64,000 nucleotides of DNA from HXMU1428-3 sp965215715 (GTDB lineage Bacteria; Pseudomonadota; Alphaproteobacteria; Rhizobiales; HXMU1428-3). This document shows, one piece after another, positions 42,506 to 49,719 of the stretch. The notes under the pieces are model-generated. The model was given only the letters and a program-made list of their open reading frames with translations, ran no database searches and was not told the origin of the DNA. The stretch spans positions 2,542,001 through 2,606,000 of the forward strand of contig OZ244129.1 of NCBI GenBank assembly GCA_965215715.1, read 5' to 3'. The number at the start of each line of letters is the position of its first letter. The first letter of the stretch is position 1. Position numbers and translations under genes: made by a program.

Positions 42506-42536
42506 TACCTATAGAGGTAATATTACTTAATGTCAA
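42506..42536 (-). promoter_or_regulatory. Promoter with overlapping operator dyad, upstream of the ubiquitin-like/transfer operon
   Basis: Minus strand -35 TTGACA (42531-42536), exact 17-bp spacer, -10 TATAGG (42508-42513). The -10 is covered by the dyad TACCT-ATAG-AGGTA (42506-42519). The string ACTACCTATA across it recurs at 44665, ahead of parA. A PadR-like regulator gene lies divergently at 42785 and is a candidate repressor. Confidence 0.65.
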
Positions 42537-42567
42537 TTAAAAAATCCCCGGCCAAAAGTGGCCGAGG
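42535..42567 (-). terminator. Second minus-strand terminator, upstream of the operon promoter
   Basis: Minus strand CCTCGGCCA/TGGCCGGGG stem with CTTT loop, then ATTTTTT. No minus-strand gene ends here. It may insulate the operon, or end a short RNA starting in the 42570-42780 gap. Confidence 0.75.
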
Positions 42568-42784
42568 ATGAGAATTTTATCAATGTAATGTTGATTGTAT
42601 TAATCGTCATAAATTGATTGATATCATTTATTTACAATATATTGATAATCCCTTTGTATACTACTAAACAATGTTTATTTTGCAAGCAGGTACCTTGCCC
42701 GATAAATTTTATTGTCTTTTTAATGTAAATGCTTTATATATTGTTTTCGTATTAATCGTCGGAAACAACCGACAGGAACAGTAA

Positions 42785-43183
42785 ATGACACACAAAGAAA
42801 AATCTTTTCATCCAAACCTAAATTTAAATGAGACTATTTTGCGTCCTCGTGGCGAAAGCCACTCACCACTACTTGATGAACCGCCCCTTGGGCACTTGCA
42901 AGGGATCGTTTTGCGCAAGCTGTATGATTTAGATAATGAAGCTTATGGTTTGATGGTTATGAAAACACTCACTTTAGAAGCGGGTGTTTTTGTCGATCAT
43001 TCTCAAATTTACCAAGTTATTCGTAAGCTGAAAGACAAAAAACTGATTAAGGTGACAGAGGTGAGAAAACAGGAAGGGAAACGACCACCTCTTAAAATCT
43101 ACAGTTTGACTGACAAAGGACACTTAATGCTACAACAGTTAGTTGAGCATTACACCGAGGTTCTGGCTTACTTTAAACAGTGA
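42785..43183 (+). CDS. PadR-like winged-helix regulator
   Basis: 132 residues. After ~35 polar residues, the PadR fold is visible: LGHLQGIVLRKLYDLDNEAY GLMVMKTL, then DHSQIYQVIRKLKDKKLIKV and the wing KRPPLKIYSLTDKG, then a C-terminal helix for dimerisation. It is divergent from the ubiquitin-like operon; GTATTAATCGTC occurs twice in its upstream region (near 42597 and 42750), a candidate operator. It probably controls itself and the leftward operon. Confidence 0.82.
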   Translation: MTHKEKSFHPNLNLNETILRPRGESHSPLLDEPPLGHLQGIVLRKLYDLDNEAYGLMVMKTLTLEAGVFVDHSQIYQVIRKLKDKKLIKVTEVRKQEGKRPPLKIYSLTDKGHLMLQQLVEHYTEVLAYFKQ

Positions 43184-43336
43184 GCCAGTTCTATTTTTGA
43201 GATAAGGAAAGTGAGGAAATAAAAAACAGATAAAATCGCATATGAGGGCTTTGGGTTATGTCGAGTGAGGGGAACTCAAAGCAAATTAAAGGGACTTATT
43301 TGGGGTGAGGATAAGTCTTTTATAAAGGAGCGTATT

Positions 43337-43426
43337 ATGCCTTTAAATTTTTCAACTTATTTAACGCAAAAAGGGAATATAATTAATGCGTATCTCAGAT
43401 GTTCCTACACAGGAAGCCCTCCGTGA
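43337..43426 (+). CDS. Possible leader peptide overlapping the next gene
   Basis: 29 codons, MPLNFSTYLTQKGNIINAYL plus nine more, with an AAAGGAG ribosome site better than that of the gene it overlaps (ATG at 43386, different frame). It may couple or regulate translation of the next gene. Evidence is limited to the ribosome site. Confidence 0.3.
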   Translation: MPLNFSTYLTQKGNIINAYLRCSYTGSPP

Positions 43427-43616
43427 CCTTCTCCGGACTGGAAAGGATGTCGAGGAAATAATTCATTTTGCACTTAAAAATAAGTGTCCCCCTGATGAAT
43501 TGGTAGAGAGAGTTGATTGGCTATATGGATATTATGTCTGGTTATTAGAAATAGTAGATGATGAGAGCGCGGTTGAAGAAGTCATCCGGCAGATTAACAA
43601 TAAAGATTTAATCTAA
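43386..43616 (+). CDS. Small acidic hypothetical protein (76 residues)
   Basis: Predicted all-helical: EALRDLLRTGKDVEEIIHFA, CPPDELVERVDWLYGYYVWL, then an acidic helix. The length and acidity recall immunity or anti-restriction-type small proteins, but nothing specific is recognised. It is followed by a strong terminator and sits between two PadR-like regulators. Confidence 0.55.
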   Translation: MRISDVPTQEALRDLLRTGKDVEEIIHFALKNKCPPDELVERVDWLYGYYVWLLEIVDDESAVEEVIRQINNKDLI

Positions 43617-43637
43617 TATATCAGATAAATTTTCAAA

Positions 43638-43667
43638 CCTGCACTGCTAAAACAGTGCAGGTTTTTT
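43638..43667 (+). terminator. Intrinsic terminator
   Basis: Stem CCTGCACTG/CAGTGCAGG, nine perfect pairs, loop CTAAAA, followed by TTTTTT. Ends the 43386 gene. Confidence 0.92.
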
Positions 43668-43696
43668 CATGTTTATTGCCAGCATCGGTTTTATCC

Positions 43697-44197
43697 TCAT
43701 GTCCGTTCCTCCAAAAAGCCAGAGAGGAACATACCATCCAGTTGATGGTTAAGGTCTCTTAGTTGTTTTTTATTAAGCCCTCTTTTCACATCCCTGTACG
43801 TCATGCCGGGCTTGAGCGCGATTAATTGCGGCTGGGTGATTTTGCCATAGATGATATCAAGGTTTTTACCAACATTATCCTGTACCACCGGCTTTAAGGT
43901 GCGCAAGGGAAAGTCACTGTCATGTTTTCTGATGGTTTTCCAATAATCCAATTGCAAAAACAACGCTCGGGTGCCCTGTTGTGTCCGCTTATAAAACCGT
44001 CTGAGGCGATTACACTCACCAGGTATTTTTTCCACCCGTGATTTTAAATAGCCCTGTCTGACACAGCGCCGGGCAATAGGATAAAGTGTGCCACTGGGCA
44101 TATGAGGCAATTTTTCCATTAAGTCGGTACCGGTTAATTCTTCATCGTCGATAAAGGACGAGATAATATCGAAGCTGGCTCCTTTGATGATATTCAT
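43697..44197 (-). CDS. PadR-like helix-turn-helix protein
   Basis: 166 residues from the ATG at 44197 (GGGAGAA site); a longer frame continues upstream but lacks such a site. DELTGTDLMEKLPHMPSGTL then YPIARRCVRQGYLKSRVEKI matches the PadR recognition helix region, with TLYPIARR in place of the usual TLYPLLKR. The C-terminal half (QLIALKPGMTYRDVKRGLNK KQLRDLN) looks like a second small helix-turn-helix. It probably regulates the partition or transfer region to its right. Confidence 0.65.
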   Translation of the reverse strand: MNIIKGASFDIISSFIDDEELTGTDLMEKLPHMPSGTLYPIARRCVRQGYLKSRVEKIPGECNRLRRFYKRTQQGTRALFLQLDYWKTIRKHDSDFPLRTLKPVVQDNVGKNLDIIYGKITQPQLIALKPGMTYRDVKRGLNKKQLRDLNHQLDGMFLSGFLEERT

Positions 44198-44308
44198 GAT
44201 GTTCTCCCTGGAGTTCTTTACACTTTTGCATAGAATTGAGGTTAGTTTAGGGAGAAATGCGGCGATTTTGCCGATTTTTCGGCTGAAAATTCGCGCCGTC
44301 ATCGATTT

Positions 44309-44341
44309 GGAAATCAACCTAATGGGGGTGAGTTGATTTCC
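44309..44341. promoter_or_regulatory. Perfect inverted repeat upstream of the PadR-like gene
   Basis: GGAAATCAAC (44309-44318) and GTTGATTTCC (44332-44341), ten-base arms, 13-base centre, about 110 bases upstream of the leftward PadR-like start. Candidate operator or replication/partition site. Confidence 0.6.
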
Positions 44342-44948
44342 AAAGAGATGAGTTAAGGGAGTTGGGGATTTAGGACGCCACCCGCTAGGTGTGGCGTGTG
44401 AAAGGGGTCATCTATAAGGGGTGCAATCAAATTTAGCCCTGGTAGGTTCATGTATAGAAAAGGAATGAAGTCGGGGGGTTGGTTATTACCCAGCTTTGAA
44501 GTTAGTTCTTTGATTTTGTTGGTTTTTCTAGCTTTTGCGGGGCTGGATTAAAGGTTCCCGCCCCTATTCTCGGGGTGTTTTTGGGCTGGTTTGCCTCAAT
44601 AAGTATTGGAAGGGGGGTACCGCCCTATAAGCTGAAATGTGGTTGGTAGCGGATTATCTATCATACTACCTATATATGCCTGTTTCATAAACTTTAGGGT
44701 TCATTTATTTAAGCCCGCAAATTTTTTCCTTATTTTTTCAAGCGACAACAAATTCACACTTAGCCCCTGCCCTTTATCTGGATATTGGCTAATCATCCAA
44801 CACAACTATTTTAATTGGTACCGACTATTTTTATGGTTGCTCCTTTATTTGGTACTTGGTATGTTTTAGATAGCAGATATCTAATATTATTTAGCTACCG
44901 ATTAAAGTAATCGGTACCCAATCTTAAGGATAAGACGAGGACAAGACC
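44342..44948. other. Non-coding control region upstream of parA (possible origin or centromere)
   Basis: About 600 bp without a credible gene. It holds several GGTACC-containing sites (44617, 44817, 44913), an ACTACCTATA copy at 44665, a hairpin CGCCAC/GTGGCG near 44376, and an AT-rich stretch at 44690-44880 before a perfect dyad next to parA. The arrangement resembles a partition or replication control region of a plasmid, but no iteron array is regular enough to be sure. Confidence 0.4.
44896..44916 (+). promoter_or_regulatory. Perfect dyad upstream of parA (operator or parS-like site)
   Basis: TACCGATTA, AAG, TAATCGGTA: nine-base arms around three bases, ending 32 bases before the parA ATG. 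The RHH protein encoded after parA is a likely binder. Confidence 0.7.
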
Positions 44949-45623
44949 ATGGCTGTAATAGTGGTGGCGGCAACGAAAGGCGGTGTAGGCAAGACAACGC
45001 TGAGCGCCTGTTTGACCGTGTCGGCTCTAAAAAAGGGGTACCAAGTAGCGATTGTTGATCTTGATGGCCATTTAGAAGGCCTGGGATCTTTCTCTCGTTG
45101 GTACCAGCTAAGAGAACAAAATGGCGGCGACCTGCCCCACATGCAACGCGCCATGCGCTACCCGGATGAGGAATTGCAAGAAGCGATCAACAGCGGGGCT
45201 GATTATGTGATTGTTGACACGCCGCCTGGCAATATGGCGCGCACAAAAGAAGCGCTGGAGGTGGCTGATCTGGTGGTGATCCCGGTGCGCCCCTCACCGA
45301 TTGATGTGATGAACATGGATGCGATTGTTGATGCGGCTGAGGCCTATCAAAAGCCATTTGTCTTTGTGATGAACGCCACCAAGGCCAAGTCCAAGATGGC
45401 TGAGGGTGCCCGCAAATATCTCAGCCACTATGGCGAGGTGTTAAAGGGGGAAGTGGGGGACAGAGTGTCTTATGCCAGTGGTTTCCTTAAAGGCATGGTT
45501 GGCCATGAGGTTGAGAGCAAAGGGCCGATCATTGCAGAAATGAAGAACTTATGGCGCGCGGTTGAACAGCGGGTTAAGCGCAAGGCAAAACGCCAGGCGC
45601 GTGAGAGAAAAGGAGCGGCTTAA
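44949..45623 (+). CDS. parA: ParA-family partition ATPase
   Basis: 224 residues, the small ParA type without an N-terminal DNA-binding domain. It has the deviant Walker A KGGVGKTTLS (residues 10-19), VAIVDLDGHLEG as Walker A', and YVIVDTPPGNMART as Walker B, followed by the usual VIPVRPSPIDVMNMDAIVDA. The C-terminus is strongly basic (RVKRKAKRQARER) for nucleoid DNA binding. By family it positions DNA or protein cargo. Its stop overlaps the start of an RHH gene (TAATG), so the two form a partition pair. Confidence 0.93.
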   Translation: MAVIVVAATKGGVGKTTLSACLTVSALKKGYQVAIVDLDGHLEGLGSFSRWYQLREQNGGDLPHMQRAMRYPDEELQEAINSGADYVIVDTPPGNMARTKEALEVADLVVIPVRPSPIDVMNMDAIVDAAEAYQKPFVFVMNATKAKSKMAEGARKYLSHYGEVLKGEVGDRVSYASGFLKGMVGHEVESKGPIIAEMKNLWRAVEQRVKRKAKRQARERKGAA

Positions 45624-45937
45624 TGGTTTGTCCTACAAATGGCGATCAAAATGACTTTGATATTACATCGGCCTGGGACGCTTTGGATGTACCAAATAAG
45701 AAAAAGACCGGCCAGCGCATGACTGAACGGGAGAAGTCTGAGCGCCAACCCATCAAGAAAACGGACGGACGGCGTCTACGGCGCACGGGGCGTTCAACGC
45801 AAATGAACTTAAAAGTAAAACCGCAGGTGCGGGATGAGTTTCTGGCGATTGCCAAAGCCCGGGGTATGTCGATGGGGGAATTATTGGAAGTGGTGTTAGC
45901 TGAGTGGCAGGCACGTGGTGGGGGAGAGGAGCGTTGA
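45623..45937 (+). CDS. Ribbon-helix-helix partner of ParA (ParB/ParG-like)
   Basis: 104 residues. The N-terminal ~55 residues are polar and probably disordered, as in ParG-type proteins that stimulate their ParA. The C-terminal part is an RHH domain: TQMNLKVKPQVRDEFLAIAK then GMSMGELLEVVLAEWQ. It should bind the dyad upstream of parA. Start and stop both overlap neighbours (TAATG, TGATG). Confidence 0.75.
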   Translation: MVCPTNGDQNDFDITSAWDALDVPNKKKTGQRMTEREKSERQPIKKTDGRRLRRTGRSTQMNLKVKPQVRDEFLAIAKARGMSMGELLEVVLAEWQARGGGEER

Positions 45938-47070
45938 TGCGTTTGATAGCCGGCATCTTTGGCGTGGTTTGCGGCACGGTGGTGGTGGCGATTGTGGCAC
46001 GCTATGGCTATATGTCGGCCTCCACTCATTATGATGGTTTAATTTCAGCGGCCCTCTTTGGCATCATTGCCACTGGTGGTCTGGTTGGCCATGCGGTAGC
46101 CGCAAGGATCTGGCGCAATAACAAAATCGGTGCGACGGTTATTTTTCTGATTGCCACGGCTGCCTTGCTGGTCAATTTGAGTAACAGTGTTGGATTTATT
46201 GCTGGTCGTAGTGACGTGAAAGAAGCGGCCCGAGCGCAAAGTTTAGAGCAATCAAGACGCAACAATGCGGCGCTTGATCGCTTAATCGAGGAACGATCTA
46301 ATTTGCCGCGCCATCAACCGGTGACTGAAGCTAGTGTTAAGGCGGCCAAAGACGCTGTTAGCAGCGCAGAAAAAATCCGAGTAGCTGAGTGCCAACAGCG
46401 GGGAAATCGCTGTCGCAAACGCGAACAAGCCGAGCAACAAGCACGAAATAAAGTCGTGGCGCTGGAGACCAATTTAGCGGTGACCAAGCAAGCGGCGCGG
46501 CTAGACGCCAAGATTGAAAAACTACAACAAAAATTAGCGACCTCGGCTCCGGTTTCGAAAGCGGATGCACAAACGGCAGCGTTATCGGCGATCTTTGCCT
46601 TGCCGGCAGCAACCGCGTCTAGCTATCAAAAATTGATCATGGCAGCGGTGGCTGAGCTCCTGATCGTGGCGTCTTTTTTAACGGTGGAATGGCTGCGTCC
46701 TGAGCCAAAACCAGGGCAAGCTAACACAGCTACAAAAAGCCCTTCTGATATTCAATCGGTTGAACAGTCCGTTACCAAAGTACCAACGCCACCGGTTAAA
46801 AAACGAAAAACCAAACTAAAAGTGCCCAAAGAGCAACTGGCTCAGGGTGAGGTGAGTGTGTTTATCAAAGCTTGCCTGGAGCCAAATGAAGAAGGCCAAG
46901 TGGTGATTAAAGATTTATACGCGCCTTATAAAAGCTGGTGCCTGGCAGAGCGGTTGGAACCACACCCAGCAAAGGACTTTGAACAGCAATTTTTAGCGGT
47001 GATTGATGAGGCTGGTTTTCCCAATAAAGCAGGGCTGGTTGATTATCTGCAATTAAAACAAGCGGCTTGA
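45937..47070 (+). CDS. Membrane protein with coiled coil and primase-C-terminal-like tail
   Basis: 377 residues. Three membrane segments in the first ~95 residues (LIAGIFGVVCGTVVVAIVAR; LFGIIATGGLVGHAVAARI; VIFLIATAALLVNLSNSVGF), a long coiled coil (~100-215), another membrane segment (MAAVAELLIVASFLTVEWL), a basic linker, and a final domain VFIKACLEPNEEGQVVIKDL YAPYKSWCLAERL that resembles the winged helix at the end of phage/plasmid primases. Translationally coupled to the RHH gene by TGATG. It may tether the element's DNA to the membrane. Confidence 0.6.
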   Translation: MRLIAGIFGVVCGTVVVAIVARYGYMSASTHYDGLISAALFGIIATGGLVGHAVAARIWRNNKIGATVIFLIATAALLVNLSNSVGFIAGRSDVKEAARAQSLEQSRRNNAALDRLIEERSNLPRHQPVTEASVKAAKDAVSSAEKIRVAECQQRGNRCRKREQAEQQARNKVVALETNLAVTKQAARLDAKIEKLQQKLATSAPVSKADAQTAALSAIFALPAATASSYQKLIMAAVAELLIVASFLTVEWLRPEPKPGQANTATKSPSDIQSVEQSVTKVPTPPVKKRKTKLKVPKEQLAQGEVSVFIKACLEPNEEGQVVIKDLYAPYKSWCLAERLEPHPAKDFEQQFLAVIDEAGFPNKAGLVDYLQLKQAA

Positions 47071-47325
47071 CCTGCCTAAGCGCACCAAGGATCGTGACCC
47101 CAGAGGGCGGAAACAAAAATCAGTCGCCGGATGGAGACTTATTTGCCGGTTCCGTGAGCGTAGTGAATAGAGCCTGACCCCCGAAAGAGACGAATGTCCA
47201 TGAGGGGGGGGGTGCCCAACGGAGGATATGATAGCGAGGCTGTCAAGTACCTGAAGACACTCAGATAAGTATACTGGAATTGTTAATAGTACTTTTAATG
47301 AGTTGTCTGCAAAGGAGAGTTAGCG

Positions 47326-47613
47326 ATGGCAACAGCGACTAAAGACAAGCCGAAAGACCAAATTGAAAGTAAAGCGGGTGATCCCCCTGATCAACGCACA
47401 CACAAAGGTGCTTTTGCCTTAGCCGTTTGGCGCAAAGAGATGACCAGCAAAGATGGCCGTTCCTTTACGTCAGACAATCTTAGCCTGCAACGAGGCTATA
47501 AGGACAAAGACAACCAGTGGGTGAATAAATCTCTTTCTTTTGATGGAAGAGAGGTCAGCGACATCATTGCTCTGTTGCAAGAGTATGAACGCAACACGAT
47601 CAAAAGAGGTTAA
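47326..47613 (+). CDS. Small hypothetical plasmid-type protein
   Basis: 95 residues. A polar leader (AGDPPDQRTHKG) precedes a small beta-rich domain (AFALAVWRKEMTSKDGRSFT SDNLSLQRGY, KDKDNQWVNKSLSF) and a final helix. The pattern recurs in uncharacterised plasmid proteins. AAGGAG lies nine bases from the ATG. Followed by its own terminator. Confidence 0.65.
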   Translation: MATATKDKPKDQIESKAGDPPDQRTHKGAFALAVWRKEMTSKDGRSFTSDNLSLQRGYKDKDNQWVNKSLSFDGREVSDIIALLQEYERNTIKRG

Positions 47614-47630
47614 CGGCAAACTTTAAGACA

Positions 47631-47657
47631 GGCCGGCAGTTTCGCCGGCCTCTCTTT
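47631..47657 (+). terminator. Intrinsic terminator
   Basis: GGCCGGC (47631-47637) with GCCGGCC (47644-47650), loop AGTTTC, then TCTCTTTTTC. Confidence 0.85.
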
Positions 47658-47734
47658 TTCTTCAAAGCAAAATCTCTGCTTCGTCAGTGACTTCAGCAAT
47701 GGTGCTGGTGTCACACAGCGAAAAGGAGAGAGCG

Positions 47735-48067
47735 GTGACAGAGGAAACTGTTTCAAAAATTCAGGCGTTGAATGATCAGCTTCGCCAGACTGGTGCAGGT
47801 GGAAAGATTGTCTGTACTCAGGTGGTAAGCGAATTATCAACCAGAGATGCTGATAATTTATTTAGTCTGATCAGATCATTCGACAATTTTACTGAAGACA
47901 ATGACCCGCATGGTGAACATGACTTTGGTTCAGTTGAGTACAACGGTCAAAAATACTTTTGGAAAATAGATTATTACAATCATGACATGACGGGGGGTTC
48001 TGAAGATCCCAGCGACCCTAAACAAACGACCCGAGTTTTAACCATCATGACAGCACAGGAGTATTGA
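47735..48067 (+). CDS. DUF3768 family protein
   Basis: 110 residues from the GTG at 47735, which has an AAGGAG site; earlier ATGs in frame would run through the preceding terminator region. Diagnostic blocks of DUF3768: LNDQLRQTGAGGKIVCTQVV, SFDNFTEDNDPHGEHDFGSV, FWKIDYYNHDM and TTRVLTIMTAQEY. The family is typical of alphaproteobacterial plasmids and islands, function unknown. Ends one base before the next start. Confidence 0.85.
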   Translation: MTEETVSKIQALNDQLRQTGAGGKIVCTQVVSELSTRDADNLFSLIRSFDNFTEDNDPHGEHDFGSVEYNGQKYFWKIDYYNHDMTGGSEDPSDPKQTTRVLTIMTAQEY

Positions 48068-48068
48068 A

Positions 48069-48332
48069 ATGTCAGATGATAAAAAAGTTGATTTGAAATT
48101 AAACAGTGCCCCTGATGAGTATGGCTTTATCTATGGTCACTTAATGCACAATGGCGAGACATATAATGTTGATATAATGCCTCCGAAAAGGAAGTGGGCT
48201 GGAGGGCAAGTTCTTAATGGTTACATACCTCATGACCATGACTGGGTGATCTATCTGGAGGGTGAGGAATTTGTCCGCGTCCAGAAAGAGGATGAGATCA
48301 TCAGTCGATTGCAAATCAAGCTATTAGTGTAA
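48069..48332 (+). CDS. Small hypothetical protein (87 residues)
   Basis: Soluble and beta-rich: EYGFIYGHLMHNGETYNVDI, then HDHDWVIYLEGEEF. No family recognised. Immediately downstream of the DUF3768 gene, so co-transcribed, and followed by a strong terminator. Confidence 0.6.
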   Translation: MSDDKKVDLKLNSAPDEYGFIYGHLMHNGETYNVDIMPPKRKWAGGQVLNGYIPHDHDWVIYLEGEEFVRVQKEDEIISRLQIKLLV

Positions 48333-48340
48333 AGCACATT

Positions 48341-48370
48341 AAAAAGCCGGCAAGAGATTGCCGGCTTTTC
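48341..48370 (+). terminator. Intrinsic terminator
   Basis: AAAGCCGGCAA (48343-48353) pairs with TTGCCGGCTTT around a short GAGA loop, then TTTC. Ends the DUF3768 operon. Confidence 0.88.
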
Positions 48371-48444
48371 TTTAAGTTCATTATGAATTAGCTTTGATAT
48401 AACTATTACTAAAGTAGCAGCAAATGTTTAGGGAGAAAGCCGTA

Positions 48445-48603
48445 ATGAAAATCTTTATATATGTGTTAATTGCTACGGCGATTCTTGGTGGTTTTGCTGA
48501 CGGAGAATTGTCAGACAACACCTTTTCGATTATTGGCATGGTTGTGGGAGGCGTTGGAAACAGCCCAGTCGTTCTTGTGTTAAAGCCAGAGGCAACCATT
48601 TAA
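48445..48603 (+). CDS. Small membrane protein (52 residues)
   Basis: MKIFIYVLIATAILGGFADG, then FSIIGMVVGGVGNSPVVLVL and a short tail. Two hydrophobic stretches separated by an acidic turn. AGGGAGAAA precedes the ATG at good spacing. No family recognised. Confidence 0.5.
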   Translation: MKIFIYVLIATAILGGFADGELSDNTFSIIGMVVGGVGNSPVVLVLKPEATI

Positions 48604-48822
48604 GCCGTACAAAATCTCATTGTAGCTAGTCATACTGCTGCACAAGCAACCAGGTATATGATCAACCAATTACAAACTTGCACAAAGCATGCAACTGGAT
48701 AGACTGCACCACATAACAATTTTGTCGTGTTTTAATAAGAGGTTAGTATTCAGCTTCGTACCAATACAGGACCTATTAAATTTTATCACTTAAACACTTA
48801 TGATCTAAAAATTTGAATTAAT

Positions 48823-49089
48823 TCAAGCAGCTTTCACAGCTTCTAATTTTTCTAATAATGCTACAGCAATCTCTCTAGCTTGCTCAGGTTTCAACATAAT
48901 AAAAACTACTGTATCCAGTTCTTTATCAATAATAAACACAACAGCTTTCACACCATCATCAAGGTAAGTTCTTACATTCCAAGTGCGAATGAAAAGTGCT
49001 TCTGGCTGTGAACATTCAACCATTGAAAATTGCTCTCTTGATAAAGCATCAGCTTGTATCATTCTTTCATAATTGGCTTTATGTGCCAT
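48823..49089 (-). CDS. Small hypothetical protein (88 residues)
   Basis: From the ATG at 49089: MAHKANYERMIQADALSREQ, then strands EALFIRTWNVRTYLDD and VKAVVFIIDKELDTVVFIML and a terminal helix REIAVALLEKLEAVKAA. Compact alpha/beta. No ribosome site is clear. Its start overlaps the beginning of the decayed replication gene on the other strand. Confidence 0.5.
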   Translation of the reverse strand: MAHKANYERMIQADALSREQFSMVECSQPEALFIRTWNVRTYLDDGVKAVVFIIDKELDTVVFIMLKPEQAREIAVALLEKLEAVKAA

Positions 49090-49692
49090 GCCAGCACCTA
49101 TGAAATAGCAATTTACGATAAGGTTAAAGAATTGGAGCAAGGCAGTATGAATGGTACATGCAGTGGCGCTGAAACGGATTATGATTGCCAGCATAACTTG
49201 TTTGCAGGCAAAAAAATGCCGGAAGTATTGCGTCTGGAAGTGAGTTTGAAATCACGAAAAGCAAAAAGCCTTTTGAAAACCCTTGGCATACAGTGCGACA
49301 TGACATTGAAAGCGTTGTTCTGCACTAGCCTATCCCACGCTGTTTTAATTCATTATTAGGAGGAAAAAACCAAGAGGCTGTATGTTCTGAACATTGATAC
49401 TGGAAGCTGTGAAAAACTGATTGATAATATACGGGCGCATTTTCCTAAAAAACGGCCAAATACGATTTTGGCCTTGATGTGTTTTGTACTAACTTGACAG
49501 TAAATCGGGATTAGAGGCGCGAGGCTATTGCTCCGCCTTAGTAACGCACAATTTTATCGCCTGAAAGCCGATGCAAAAAAATTGGAGCAAGATACCAAAT
49601 CTCCGCGCTTTCCAGTGCTTAGTGCTGTGAAAAGCCAGTTAAAAGAGTTTATGCCTCTGGTAAAACAACATATTGTGTATGAAAATTTATAA
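49054..49692 (+). pseudogene. Decayed phage-type replication initiator gene
   Basis: One reading frame carries sequence throughout but with in-frame stops at 49357 (TAG), 49495 (TGA) and 49501 (TAA). Blocks EIAIYDKVKELEQ, VLRLEVSLKSRKAKSLLKTL, ALFCTSLSHAVLIHY and LLRLSNAQFYRLKADAKKLE resemble the second half of replication initiators of filamentous-phage and related rolling-circle replicons. The catalytic N-terminal half is absent. No frameshifts are needed, which points to base substitutions. It lies directly before the restriction enzyme gene. Confidence 0.5.
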
Positions 49693-49719
49693 AAAAATTT
49701 AGCAAGGATGTAGTGGGTA

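Noticed and set aside
45646..46029. 127-residue frame opposite the RHH gene
   Set aside because: Low-complexity antisense of coupled genes parA-RHH-membrane protein; no supporting signal.
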